From Candidatus Paracaedibacteraceae bacterium (GTDB taxonomy: Bacteria; Pseudomonadota; Alphaproteobacteria; UBA6184), in assembly GCA_024236035.1 (NCBI GenBank), contig JACKLG010000002.1:62001-126000 (forward strand): a DNA stretch of 64,000 bases, given 5' to 3'. This document shows, one piece after another, positions 18,901 through 27,154 of the stretch; the stretch's first letter is position 1, and each line of letters starts with the position of its first letter. Position numbers and translations under genes: made by a program. Below the pieces are notes generated by a model. It had not been told where the DNA came from. It made no database searches and saw only the letters and a program-made list of their open reading frames with translations.

Positions 18901-21900
18901 TAACGCAGCTGCAACTTTTGGAACATTAGTGTCAGAACGCTTAACTGCACTTTCTCATGCATACCGTAAAGTAAATGCCTTATGGATGATCGAATTAACA
19001 TCATCGTTGGCTTTGACAGATGTCGCTACATCTGGAGCTCATCGCGATGCTGTGCATGGATGGCTACAAGATGGTGCTGCTATAGACGCTGGTGCTGATC
19101 TTGCAGGTCGTATCTTTGCTTTGGATGCACTTTTTGCAGCTGGTGGTGCTGGTGGTAACTATGCAGAAACTCAACAACTACGTCGTGATCTTGCATTGGC
19201 GTATGAAGCTGTATTGAGATCAGTGGTTGAATTGGATGAAGGTGCCACTATTACCGTTGCTGCAGTGGGTGCTGATAACTTAAACACACGTCAATCTGTA
19301 TTATATGATGAAGTGGTGATCCAAGCTAATTTGGCAAGTGCAATCGCATTAACAGCGTTTAATCCTGCTGAAGCTGATAAAGCCATACAGTTTGATGCGG
19401 TTATTGCTCAGTTAACAGAGCGCGCAAATGCTTCTTCAGCACTTGCTGCTGCTGCATATGCTGGTACACGTTCTGCGAACCCTTCAGATGTAACTGTGGA
19501 TTATGTAACGGCACGTGGTCAAAACATTGATGCAATGGCCAGATTAGTAGACGCGGAATCAGCGCAAGACTTAGCAGACAGAGTTTTGTCAGAACAAGAT
19601 GCAACAGTTGCTACAGTTAATCGCAAAACTAAAGTTTACCATCAACTTGGTCGTGTATACACAAACAAAGGTAAAGCTGAAGGTATGCGTTTTGACAACG
19701 CGGCTGTAACAGCTCATCGTGATGTAGCTCGTGTAGCATACTTAAAAGCAGTAGATGCATATAAAACAGAAATTACTTTATTGTTAGGTGCAACTACAAC
19801 TGACAATATTGCTGATCGTAATGCACGCTTAATTGAAGCTTATGAAAACTTAGCTGAAGCATACAAATTTGCAAACCAATACAGTGCTGCTTCTGATCCA
19901 TCATTGTTAAAAGGTCATGCTGAAGCTTTGTTTAATCGCGCTGAAATTTTGTACCGTGATGGTTCAAGAATTGCGTCTGAAGCATTGTTAAATGAATTAG
20001 AACGCACTATGGATGCTGCTGCAGTAAAAGATCGTGTTCTACATGAATTGGCAGAACAATACGAAGCTGCGGGCAGTTTCTCCAAAGCTGCACACGCATA
20101 TAATTTAGCTGCGCTTCAAGATGTTGCTAAAAAAGAAGTAAGCGATGCTTTCCGCACTGCTGAAAAAGCTTACGCTGCTGCTGATCAAACAGGTCAAACT
20201 GAAGCTTGTGAATATGCTGCAGGCGCATTTAACGCAATTGGCGCTGAAGTTGCATTCCATGGACGTGTGCGTGCTGAAGCTTATCACCGTGCTGCTGGTG
20301 CATATGTTTTGGGTGGCTTATATGTAAAAGCTGCTGGTGCATATGCTTCTTCTGCTGAACAATGGGCTAAAATTGGTGACCACATGCAAGCTGGTAACCA
20401 GTATGAAAAAGCTGCATGGGCATTAAGCAAGGTTTCAAGTATTACTGCAGATCAACGTATTCAAGTTATTGGATATGTAGCTGATGCAGCACACCAATTG
20501 CAAATTGCTGATGCAACTCAACGTTTAGAAAAATTAGTAGACGTAGCTGAAGCACAATTTGCAAAACTTAGTGATGCCGTAACTCTTGCAGAAGAAAAGA
20601 AAGCTGTGGTTGTTCTTGCAAAAGCATTGTACGAAAAAGCATTAGCATTCCAAAAAGAAGGTAACTTGAAGCATGCAGAAGCATCTGAAGCACGTCTTGC
20701 TGAGATTATCGGCAAAGTGGATGCTGGTGAACAAACTGCATTAGCAAAAGAACATCTTGCTGGTTTATATGCGTTGCAAGGTAAACACGAAAAAGCTGTG
20801 ACGGAATATGTTGCTGCTGCAGAACACTTTGTTACTGCTAAAAAATTGTTAGCAGCGGCTAAAGCATACAGAAAAGCTGCGGATGCTGCATTATCAGCTA
20901 AAGAAGGTAATCGTATCGCTGAAGAGATACTTCCTGCATTGGTTGCAATTAGTGCAAGTGTTCGTACGGGCGGTGCAAATGCTGGTCGTGCAGATCAATT
21001 TGATATCCATCTTGAAGTTGTAGAAGCTTATAAAGAATTAGCTGCATTACATCCAAAAGAAGTTGATAAAGCATTGGCGGAACTTGCAGAAGTTAAGAAA
21101 GAAGCTCCTTCTGATAATGCTGTAAAAGCACGCTTAGCAGCATTAGAGATTTCTTTGTTAAGCCGTAAAGCGCGTTCATCTCGATCTCAAGCTGAAAAAC
21201 TAGCTCTTTTGGCAACTTCTCAATCATTGTTAGATGGTGCAAAAGTATTAGTAGGTGTTTCTTCAAGCATCAACCTAAAGGTACAAAATGCGATTGCATT
21301 AGCTGCACAAGAGTTAGTAGAAATGTATGTACATGTACGTGCAATTCACTCTGCAACAGATAGCTTGGCTCAATTAAAAGCACTTGAAACTGCGGCAAAG
21401 GTAGCTGAAACTTCTGCACAAACTGCTTATGAAATTGCATCACAAAAATTGTTTAATGGTTATGATGTTGCTTTAGAAGCTGCAAAAAGAGCATCAGTTG
21501 CAATGAGTAAATATGCTCAAGCACTATTGCACTTTGTTGTGACTGAAAAAGATAAGGCTCGTGCAGATGATATGGTTACGGTTCGTGGTTTGCCTACTCG
21601 CATGGTAAAATTTGTAGAAAATGCTCTACGTTCAACATTGTTAGGTATTTTGAAATCTCGTGCTGAAGCAGCAGCAATTAGAAAGAATTTTGTTGCTGTG
21701 ATGAACCAGTTTAACCGTGTAAATGCACAGGTAGCTGCTTTGCGTAGACATGAAGCTGCACGTGATGCTCATGGTGATGCTGTAAAAGCTAAAAGCTTAA
21801 AAGAAACTATGGCAGCGACACATGCTTCTGTGAAAGGTGCTGTTGGTGATATTGCGACTCAATCTAAAGATGCGCATGCTATCACTTCTCCAGTTGAACG

Positions 21901-22159
21901 TGCGCAAGCTACGGATGTGCTAGTAAAAGCAAAAACAGATGCGGTTGTGGCAGCGACTATGACAGGTATTGCTGCTCACGCAGACTTAGTTAAGTCAGCA
22001 CCAGCTGCAGAAGTTCAAACTGAAACATTGGTTGCATCAACCGAAGCAATTACTAAAGTAGTAGTTGGCGATGGAAAAACTAAAGGTTTAGTTGGAGATC
22101 TACACGATGCTCAAACTGGTCCATCTACAGCTGCACAAGCAGTGGTCACCACAAGATAA
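15944..22159 (+). CDS. very large exported alanine-rich helical repeat protein
   Basis: A 2,071-residue protein of unrecognised family. The N-terminus is a clear Sec signal peptide: basic MNKNKLSR, a hydrophobic core (FLLSASAGIIATL) and a likely cleavage after VKA near residue 29. The rest is strongly alpha-helical and very rich in alanine, with few strand-like segments. The part encoded at about 19.8-20.9 kb shows TPR-like or SNAP-like helix pairs (repeats of the kind YEAAGSFSKAAHAYNLAA and YVLGGLYVKAAGAYASSAEQW). No membrane anchor or barrel is visible after the signal peptide, so it may be periplasmic or secreted. Codon choice is narrow (GCT and GCA for alanine), which could mean high expression. 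Two lipoprotein genes follow on the same strand. No function is assigned. Confidence 0.85.
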   Translation: MNKNKLSRFLLSASAGIIATLSVSEVKALTQAEIAADQQVTAIQAEAIRVHTAAAIAHFKGKGRSDSEAASFASSLALSPSGLSALRSLGDGNTTELYDHFHDILAGGIELTPEHFDSFLAGIADIQTLKQLGVADVRQLHSPELERQVVPSEISSPEEAVYFAEQRKHAGEFKAAAEFFLKAREKTADTNTTLRTEYAEKALLMYSEHFIHHVARVTSVTEKNVSDAQALLAEVKALAEATNTSVALVRAAGCAKELGTAIHDLARAKAVERAALEAATTVDTAAVTAAKTKVASLYVALYNADVVARDMHEKAADLQSGENAGGKKNDQLVAAANSMRLAIGALADAMVELPTAAFSGDITVAVKLKEEALAFNAKYTALSDMADVNSERQLKATAASQNILLAKLKATWNARARYATGSAEYIELNTQYAAISAAMETTLTTANTFYNNIAAADQYLSAAAITSVRFANAERLYRLVLDADNAGLPAAVTVLNTYVTTNGSIQIVNGLDTSLKAELSESKAEKIRHARRDANKMLGAERALVARAMALQLEKLDAATLADRATRLEAYLTVARQASNKTAWAAGAKAADVLLADAAVAAAADDAYLVKVLALTVKSEALLKNNTSADDAVVATVDADNALDDGLLSDAAAAAALITDGGRALRVRARNELRKAFETAVELHNSMAVKQGLRTAWATVENAYAIDEVTLADTALTVNTQLGNGDFITQILLQLGPNATVADVKTDLEAWTAGAGAAGAAIAGTLSNYFDALVAAGGAGVDGVTYASLDTVEKLYNHLVAKFAEIRAASADIYQKYDAAAKAFEKARMAKADWAAQEVTDLASATAATFVAKRTAAAAAHTEAAGYEFQRMRAMLANAGRGLFVDAAFDALDEVNGILAANNGRLAAYYVNEDILTSLHRRMVNLKAAASAYSQVRPAVGDDALIAADVANTDAQIDLIVHGGNIGALEVGVGLVNVAFQGLAQYNAAATFGTLVSERLTALSHAYRKVNALWMIELTSSLALTDVATSGAHRDAVHGWLQDGAAIDAGADLAGRIFALDALFAAGGAGGNYAETQQLRRDLALAYEAVLRSVVELDEGATITVAAVGADNLNTRQSVLYDEVVIQANLASAIALTAFNPAEADKAIQFDAVIAQLTERANASSALAAAAYAGTRSANPSDVTVDYVTARGQNIDAMARLVDAESAQDLADRVLSEQDATVATVNRKTKVYHQLGRVYTNKGKAEGMRFDNAAVTAHRDVARVAYLKAVDAYKTEITLLLGATTTDNIADRNARLIEAYENLAEAYKFANQYSAASDPSLLKGHAEALFNRAEILYRDGSRIASEALLNELERTMDAAAVKDRVLHELAEQYEAAGSFSKAAHAYNLAALQDVAKKEVSDAFRTAEKAYAAADQTGQTEACEYAAGAFNAIGAEVAFHGRVRAEAYHRAAGAYVLGGLYVKAAGAYASSAEQWAKIGDHMQAGNQYEKAAWALSKVSSITADQRIQVIGYVADAAHQLQIADATQRLEKLVDVAEAQFAKLSDAVTLAEEKKAVVVLAKALYEKALAFQKEGNLKHAEASEARLAEIIGKVDAGEQTALAKEHLAGLYALQGKHEKAVTEYVAAAEHFVTAKKLLAAAKAYRKAADAALSAKEGNRIAEEILPALVAISASVRTGGANAGRADQFDIHLEVVEAYKELAALHPKEVDKALAELAEVKKEAPSDNAVKARLAALEISLLSRKARSSRSQAEKLALLATSQSLLDGAKVLVGVSSSINLKVQNAIALAAQELVEMYVHVRAIHSATDSLAQLKALETAAKVAETSAQTAYEIASQKLFNGYDVALEAAKRASVAMSKYAQALLHFVVTEKDKARADDMVTVRGLPTRMVKFVENALRSTLLGILKSRAEAAAIRKNFVAVMNQFNRVNAQVAALRRHEAARDAHGDAVKAKSLKETMAATHASVKGAVGDIATQSKDAHAITSPVERAQATDVLVKAKTDAVVAATMTGIAAHADLVKSAPAAEVQTETLVASTEAITKVVVGDGKTKGLVGDLHDAQTGPSTAAQAVVTTR

Positions 22160-22181
22160 TCGTGGTGTTATTAACCCAGGG

Positions 22182-22200
22182 GGAGGAGAGTTTCTCCTCC
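22182..22200 (+). terminator. strong hairpin after the 2,071-residue gene
   Basis: GGAGGAGA (22182-22189) pairs perfectly with TCTCCTCC (22193-22200) around a three-base loop, 22 bases after the stop. No T tract follows, so it may only attenuate transcription into the next gene or protect an mRNA end. Confidence 0.5.
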
Positions 22201-22239
22201 TGTTTGGGGTAATTAAAATAATAAATAAAGGAATTAATA

Positions 22240-25020
22240 ATGTCTGATTTTAAAAATGTTCTAAAAGCAGGGTTTTTAGTAACTACATCCTTGTTAGCTA
22301 CTGGGTGTAGTGATGATAATAAATCTGATACAGATTCAACCCCAATTAAAACTCCTCTTGGTGATGGGTCTTCCTCAGGAAAACCAGAATATCTAACTCA
22401 AGCGCCTGATATTGCTAATGTATTAACTGTTTTAACTAATCCAGCTACTGGTGGATTAATTAAACAAGAGTTGCTTAAAACTTCTGGTTTTGGTGCCGTT
22501 GATGTTTTTGCAACTGTTGCTAATGCTGGTGCACCTTCATCATTGGCATTATCTTCTGGTGCAGCTGCTCCAAAATCAAAAGTTGATGCTAAATCATTGG
22601 TTAACTTAACGCGCCTAAAAATGGTAGACGGAGATAAACTAACATTAGATACGTCTAAGTTTTCTGCTGCCGCTGATCAACATATTGGTGCGTTGTTGTT
22701 AGAAGGAACAATTGAAGGTACCACTCGTTCTTCTGCGACGGCTGGATTAAAAGGTACATTAAAAACTCCAGCGCTAGTTGTGCGCAATGGTGTAATTAAT
22801 GGTGATGGTGCGGGCAAAATTGATGCTGTGTATGCATTCGTTGGTGTGGATGCTGCATTGGGGTATGATTCTCCTCGCGCCGATAAAACTGGTAAGGCTG
22901 TCGTTATGCCAGCCGAAGTCAATGCACAGCAAAAAGAAGCATTGGCTTTATCAGCGGGCAGGACTAAAAAAGGCACTGGCACAGCAAGCAAACACACTCA
23001 TGTAACTGGTGTAAGTGGGTCTCATGCAGCTAAGCACTCTGCTGTAAAAGGTGCTGCATCTACAAAAGCAAAACAATCACATGTTGCGCATGCAACCAAT
23101 AAATTAACTCTATCATCTGGAAAAATTACGGCCGAGTTAGAAAAAAATTTAGACGCAGCTGGTTTACACGTATATGGATCTCATGGGGCGTTTGACATTT
23201 CAGGGCGCGTACATACAATGGATACAACTAATACTGTTGTAACATCTGGAAACGCGATTCCAATTGAATATGGTACGCCAGAAGCAGTTGATAAGGCAGC
23301 TACAACAGCGGGTATTGACCACAAAACAGCTACGCCTAAACGAACAACTAAGAAAAAGGCTTCTTTAGCATTGGCGGCTGCAAAGTCTAAGTCAAAAGCA
23401 ACAACCACTAAAAAAGCATCTAAAGGACATCAACCTTCAACTAAAGCTTCTCATCATCAAACATTGGTGAAAAAATCTAGTGGAGAACACCACTTCTTGT
23501 TTGAAATAACGGATGGTTATTATGCAGAAGTAGATACATGGAACGTGGGTACAGGATCTGAATTTAACGTGGTTCCTAACCAACACTTAATTGTTCATAA
23601 TTTGAACTTAACTGATAACTTGGGTGTACGTGTATATGCCGATGGTGAAGCGTTTGATAGATTAGATACTGGAACTAATTGGGCAGACTTTATAGTCTCT
23701 GATGTTGCTGAAGACAAAATTACCAACGGTCAAAAAATGATGGACATTTTGCATGCGCATGAACACGGGGTTGAATTTTCGGATGTCGTAGAAGAATCTA
23801 ATGAAACCGTAAAAGAATATGCGCATTACAGTTCTCACACTTCCTTCCCATTATATGTGGTTGGAAAAGTAACAAATACAGCTAAGAAATCATTACAATT
23901 AGTTGGTATTGATCTTGGTCAGGTTAAACCTGGAATAACAGAAGCTGGTATTTATGTAATGCCATTAGCAAAAGACTTTACAATGTCTTTACCTAACAGT
24001 TCTGGTGCTACATCTGTTACGTTAGCTAACCATGATGGTAATGCATCTACCTCCCTTAAAGTTAGAGAGTGGAAAATTATCAGCAATGGTTACAACGATT
24101 ATGTAGTTGCAGTTGAAGTTGTTGCAGCAGGTTCTTCACTTGGTTTGGGTTCAGGCGCTGTTGAACGTGCGTTAATGGGCTCTGCTGCTCAAGGTGGACA
24201 TTCTGCATTAACTACAACGCTTAATGGTGTTGTTGAACGTTTAAACCCAACGCATTTGATTGCTAAATCTTTTGAAAACAGTGCAACAGCACGCATTAAC
24301 CAAGCTGCACAATTTGCTTCTTTGGCTCGTGGTGTAAATGTTGTAGCTGCTGAAACTTTAGGTGCAGTAGAACAATATGCAGTATCATTTAACCACAATG
24401 GTACGCAAGTTGGCTTTACTTACAACTTAGATGGTGGAAACGGTCTATCTGGTAAGGGTGCATCTTCATTTGGTATGAACGTTGCGTCTAAAGTATTGGG
24501 ATTAACAGCAATCGTATCGGCAGATGCGTCTGTTGATGCTGCTAAAAATGCATATGCGTCTGCATCTCATACATCTTACAACTCTGGCTTGACTTTAGCT
24601 AAGTCATACAGTGTTGCAGGTGTGTCTGTGGTGCCAATGGCTGGTTTCGGTGTTGCTTCTAACGCAATGAATGGATATTCAGCAGTTGTTCCAATGGCAG
24701 CTGGTACGTTAGGCTTACACTTAAATGATGTTGCATTCAGTGCAGCAACATATCATGCAGGTGTAAACATTGCTTTGGATGACTTTGTTGCTGAAACAAC
24801 AGGGTTAAATGCATCAGTTGCATTCGGTGTAGCCGGATATTTGGCTTCAACGGGTGTTGCAACGTTGTCAACTAGCGAAGGTAAGTCTGCTGACGTACAA
24901 TTCGGTGGTAATGCGGTAACTCCATACGCTCAATTTAACCTTGGATTTGCGACAGGTGAAAAGTTAAATGCAATCATCACTTCTGGTGCTGCTGCTGTTA
25001 ACTTTGGAATTGAACGTTAA
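22240..25020 (+). CDS. large lipoprotein with Lys/His-rich tracts and barrel-like C-terminus
   Basis: A 926-residue protein with a lipoprotein signal: a hydrophobic core followed by the lipobox LATGC, lipidated Cys at 23, then an acidic linker (SDDNKSDTD). Two low-complexity tracts, residues 241-290 and 362-418, are rich in Lys, His, Ala, Ser and Thr; the second (PKRTTKKKASLALAAAKSKSK) resembles linker-histone tails. A middle domain (about 420-640) has beta-strand character. From about residue 700 the sequence alternates small and hydrophobic residues with repeated Tyr, Asn and Gly (QYAVSFNHNGTQVGFTYNL, VTPYAQFNLGFATG), suggesting a C-terminal outer-membrane barrel like those of autotransporters, although it ends in FGIER rather than a final Phe. 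The start has a TAAAGGAAT ribosome-binding site. Family unknown; the barrel is inference. Confidence 0.8.
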   Translation: MSDFKNVLKAGFLVTTSLLATGCSDDNKSDTDSTPIKTPLGDGSSSGKPEYLTQAPDIANVLTVLTNPATGGLIKQELLKTSGFGAVDVFATVANAGAPSSLALSSGAAAPKSKVDAKSLVNLTRLKMVDGDKLTLDTSKFSAAADQHIGALLLEGTIEGTTRSSATAGLKGTLKTPALVVRNGVINGDGAGKIDAVYAFVGVDAALGYDSPRADKTGKAVVMPAEVNAQQKEALALSAGRTKKGTGTASKHTHVTGVSGSHAAKHSAVKGAASTKAKQSHVAHATNKLTLSSGKITAELEKNLDAAGLHVYGSHGAFDISGRVHTMDTTNTVVTSGNAIPIEYGTPEAVDKAATTAGIDHKTATPKRTTKKKASLALAAAKSKSKATTTKKASKGHQPSTKASHHQTLVKKSSGEHHFLFEITDGYYAEVDTWNVGTGSEFNVVPNQHLIVHNLNLTDNLGVRVYADGEAFDRLDTGTNWADFIVSDVAEDKITNGQKMMDILHAHEHGVEFSDVVEESNETVKEYAHYSSHTSFPLYVVGKVTNTAKKSLQLVGIDLGQVKPGITEAGIYVMPLAKDFTMSLPNSSGATSVTLANHDGNASTSLKVREWKIISNGYNDYVVAVEVVAAGSSLGLGSGAVERALMGSAAQGGHSALTTTLNGVVERLNPTHLIAKSFENSATARINQAAQFASLARGVNVVAAETLGAVEQYAVSFNHNGTQVGFTYNLDGGNGLSGKGASSFGMNVASKVLGLTAIVSADASVDAAKNAYASASHTSYNSGLTLAKSYSVAGVSVVPMAGFGVASNAMNGYSAVVPMAAGTLGLHLNDVAFSAATYHAGVNIALDDFVAETTGLNASVAFGVAGYLASTGVATLSTSEGKSADVQFGGNAVTPYAQFNLGFATGEKLNAIITSGAAAVNFGIER

Positions 25021-25043
25021 ACTTTTTAGTTAATCCTACCTTT

Positions 25044-25086
25044 ACAAACACCTCTTGCTTACGCGGGAGGTGTTTGTTTTTTGTTT
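25044..25086 (+). terminator. rho-independent terminator
   Basis: ACAAACACCTC (25044-25054) pairs perfectly with GAGGTGTTTGT (25067-25077), followed at once by a run of T. It ends the transcript of the 926-residue lipoprotein gene and separates it from the macro-domain gene. Confidence 0.9.
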
Positions 25087-25144
25087 CTTTTATTTTAACT
25101 CTTCACTAAAATAAAAGGTGTATGTTTTTTTAGGGGGATTTAAA

Positions 25145-26527
25145 ATGTATTTACGAAATTTAAAATTCATACTTCCTCTTTTGTTATTGGGATGTTCTAA
25201 TTCTCAAAATACTAAAGGAGGGGATAGTTCGTCTTCCCAAGCAGCAAACGGAACTACAGGGGGCGGTGCATCTACCACACTGAGTGTAGGTGGTTTAAGG
25301 CCGGTAAAAGGTTCTGTGGTTCATTCAGGAAAACAAGTCATTATAAATGCAGCAAACCCAAGGTTGGCTGCTGGAGGATCTTTAAGTGGAGCTATTTATT
25401 CTGCTGCGGGTACAGAGCACCTTTATAAAGAAATTCGTGAAAATTTTGGGTTAACCTCAGATCCTGATTTTAAAAGTGGCGCAACGCTATTGCTGCCTGG
25501 TCGAGTGTTTACTACTTCTGCCCACAATTTAAAATCAAAAGGGACAGAGTATATTATCCATGCTTTAGGCCCAAATTTTACCCAACTTCCTTATAGCGCT
25601 CATCCGGCTCAGGGGTATGCAGATTTGCGCATCACCTACAAAACTATCTTTGAAGAAATGAAACGTTTGTATACTTCATCCAATGTAACCTCTATTGGTG
25701 TTATTCCAATTTCTGCAGGGGTTTATGCTGGTTCGGCCGATAAAACCACTATTTTTTCTATTATGATTGAAGAAACGTTTAAAGCAATAAGGTCTTATCC
25801 TTACTTGCAGCCTGAGCTTTATTTGTATGATCAAACTGAGTTTGATCAAGTAGCGGGTTTGCTTCAACCTATATATGATAGAATGTTAGGCACTGCTACT
25901 TTATCGTCAACCGCTTCTTATTTCGCTGTTGGTGGAGCTTCAGCGCACTTAACTCTTATGGATGTTCCAATATATCAAAAAGCTATTGGAGGTAATGTAT
26001 TACAAGGTGCTTCGTATAAATTGGGCCCTTTGCAAATATTGGGCATGATGAATTCTAATCAATACCAAACCGTTACAGACATGATGGGAGGGGTAAATTC
26101 AGGTAAGGTTATGTTTGGTCTAGGCGTTGAGTTTGCTTATCAGAAAGGTGAATTAACTCATTACGCGGTTAAAGCAAAAGGTATGTATAAGTTTTTAAAC
26201 GGTTTTGCTTTTAGTGGCGGTTTAGGATATATGCAAGAAAATACAGCAGTGGGAATGCAAAATAATATCCTGCAATTCTTTAAACAGTTTGGTATTCAAA
26301 AACAAGATCACGTACAAAAAGGTATGATTGCTGAAGGTGTCATACAATATAAAACTAAACTTAATTCAATATCAAATTTAATGTTTGATGTTGGGCTAAG
26401 ATCAATGTATTGCAAAAGTTGGGTAAACGTTCCATTGATACAAACTTCCTTAGACCTGAACGATGTTCAAGTTTCTGCATTTGTTACTAAATATGATTTT
26501 GGTTTTAATTTTACATTAAATAATTAA
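25145..26527 (+). CDS. lipoprotein with macro (ADP-ribose-binding) domain and barrel-like C-terminus
   Basis: A 460-residue protein. The ATG at 25145 is chosen because AGGGGGA precedes it and it begins directly with a lipoprotein signal (MYLRNLKFILPLLLLGC, lipobox LLGC, Cys17); a GTG at 25118 would add nine odd residues. After a Gly/Ser/Thr linker, residues 51-245 match the macro domain: VIINAANPRLAAGGSLSGA with the NAAN ribose/pyrophosphate motif, AAG, then YIIHALGP and the IGVIPISAGVYAG loop. The usual N-terminal Asp of the GDI motif is Ser (KGSV) and the Asp of the GGGVDG loop is missing (GGSLSG), so hydrolase activity may be altered. Residues about 255-460 look like outer-membrane barrel strands (VMFGLGVEFAYQKGEL, FAFSGGLGYMQE) ending FGFNFTLNN. 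Macro domains normally act in the cytoplasm; here the signal predicts the envelope or surface. Confidence 0.85.
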   Translation: MYLRNLKFILPLLLLGCSNSQNTKGGDSSSSQAANGTTGGGASTTLSVGGLRPVKGSVVHSGKQVIINAANPRLAAGGSLSGAIYSAAGTEHLYKEIRENFGLTSDPDFKSGATLLLPGRVFTTSAHNLKSKGTEYIIHALGPNFTQLPYSAHPAQGYADLRITYKTIFEEMKRLYTSSNVTSIGVIPISAGVYAGSADKTTIFSIMIEETFKAIRSYPYLQPELYLYDQTEFDQVAGLLQPIYDRMLGTATLSSTASYFAVGGASAHLTLMDVPIYQKAIGGNVLQGASYKLGPLQILGMMNSNQYQTVTDMMGGVNSGKVMFGLGVEFAYQKGELTHYAVKAKGMYKFLNGFAFSGGLGYMQENTAVGMQNNILQFFKQFGIQKQDHVQKGMIAEGVIQYKTKLNSISNLMFDVGLRSMYCKSWVNVPLIQTSLDLNDVQVSAFVTKYDFGFNFTLNN

Positions 26528-26548
26528 TGTAAATGTATGTATTCCCCC

Positions 26549-26577
26549 TTGACAAGGAAGAGGAATACGTGTAGAAA
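26549..26577 (+). promoter_or_regulatory. promoter of tRNA-Asp
   Basis: A perfect -35 TTGACA (26549-26554), a 17-base spacer and -10 TAGAAA (26572-26577) place the transcription start near 26584, about 15 bases before the tRNA. A GTATTCC/GGAATAC dyad overlaps the site. Confidence 0.7.
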
Positions 26578-26598
26578 TACACACATTAAAACCCAATA

Positions 26599-26675
26599 GG
26601 GGGTGTAGCTCAGTTGGTTAGAGCGCAGGCCTGTCACGCCTGAGGTCGCGGGTTCGAGCCCCGTCACTCCCGCCA
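26599..26675 (+). tRNA. tRNA-Asp (GTC)
   Basis: A complete cloverleaf with encoded CCA. The acceptor stem GGGGGTG pairs with CACTCCC (one G-T), the D-arm is GCTC..GAGC, the anticodon stem CAGGC/GCCTG encloses loop CTGTCAC with anticodon GTC at 26633-26635, and the T-arm is GCGGG-TTCGAGC-CCCGT. The discriminator base is G, as in bacterial tRNA-Asp. A T-rich run follows. Confidence 0.97.
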
Positions 26676-26755
26676 TTTTTATTCTCTTCTATATTTCTGT
26701 ATTAAAAATAATTCTCCTTAGCAGTATTAATTTGCTTACGTTTTGTTAATACTTT

Positions 26756-26785
26756 TTGCCCTAGAATTTAAACGCATGGTATAAT
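26756..26785 (+). promoter_or_regulatory. promoter of the nuo operon
   Basis: -35 TTGCCC (26756-26761), an 18-base spacer and a perfect -10 TATAAT (26780-26785). The expected start near 26792 lies only about three bases before the nuoA ATG at 26795, and no Shine-Dalgarno sequence is present, which suggests a leaderless or nearly leaderless message. Confidence 0.6.
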
Positions 26786-26794
26786 GTGTTTATA

Positions 26795-27154
26795 ATGAAT
26801 ATAGAAGAATATTTACCCATTTTGGTGTTTATTGGGGCAGGGTTTTTTATTGCCATGGTATTCGTAGGCTTAGCCTTCGTGCGTGGTAAACGTAATGTAT
26901 ATGCTGATAAAATTACACCTTATGAATGTGGTTTTGACACACTTTCCGATGGAAACCTCCGTTTTGACATTCGTTATTATTTAGTTGCTATTTTATTTGT
27001 TTTGTTTGATTTAGAAATTGCTTTGTTGTTTCCTTGGGCAGTATCTTTGGTTGACCTTGGTTGGTCTGCGTTAGTCAGTGTTTTTAGTTTTTTATTTATC
27101 CTTTTAATAGGCTTTGTTTATGAATGGAAAAAGGGGGCCTTGGAATGGGATTAA
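26795..27154 (+). CDS. nuoA: NADH-quinone oxidoreductase subunit A
   Basis: A 119-residue membrane subunit of complex I with three hydrophobic segments. Family signatures are [10 protein letters not shown], the Cys-bearing loop near the quinone site, and [18 protein letters not shown]. The start is taken at ATG 26795 ([10 protein letters not shown] matches the usual N-terminus); a GTG at 26786 would add three residues but sits on the -10/start region. First gene of a complete nuoA-N operon, it overlaps nuoB by ten bases. Confidence 0.95.
   Translation: MNIEEYLPILVFIGAGFFIAMVFVGLAFVRGKRNVYADKITPYECGFDTLSDGNLRFDIRYYLVAILFVLFDLEIALLFPWAVSLVDLGWSALVSVFSFLFILLIGFVYEWKKGALEWD

Noticed and set aside
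22240..25020. A second macro domain in the 926-residue lipoprotein
   Set aside because: It lacks the NAAN motif and the IxxxSxGxYG loop; only the signal and barrel-like end resemble its neighbour.
25118..25145. GTG at 25118 as start of the macro-domain protein
   Set aside because: It adds nine residues before the lipoprotein signal and lacks spacing to a ribosome-binding site; the ATG at 25145 has AGGGGGA at the right distance.
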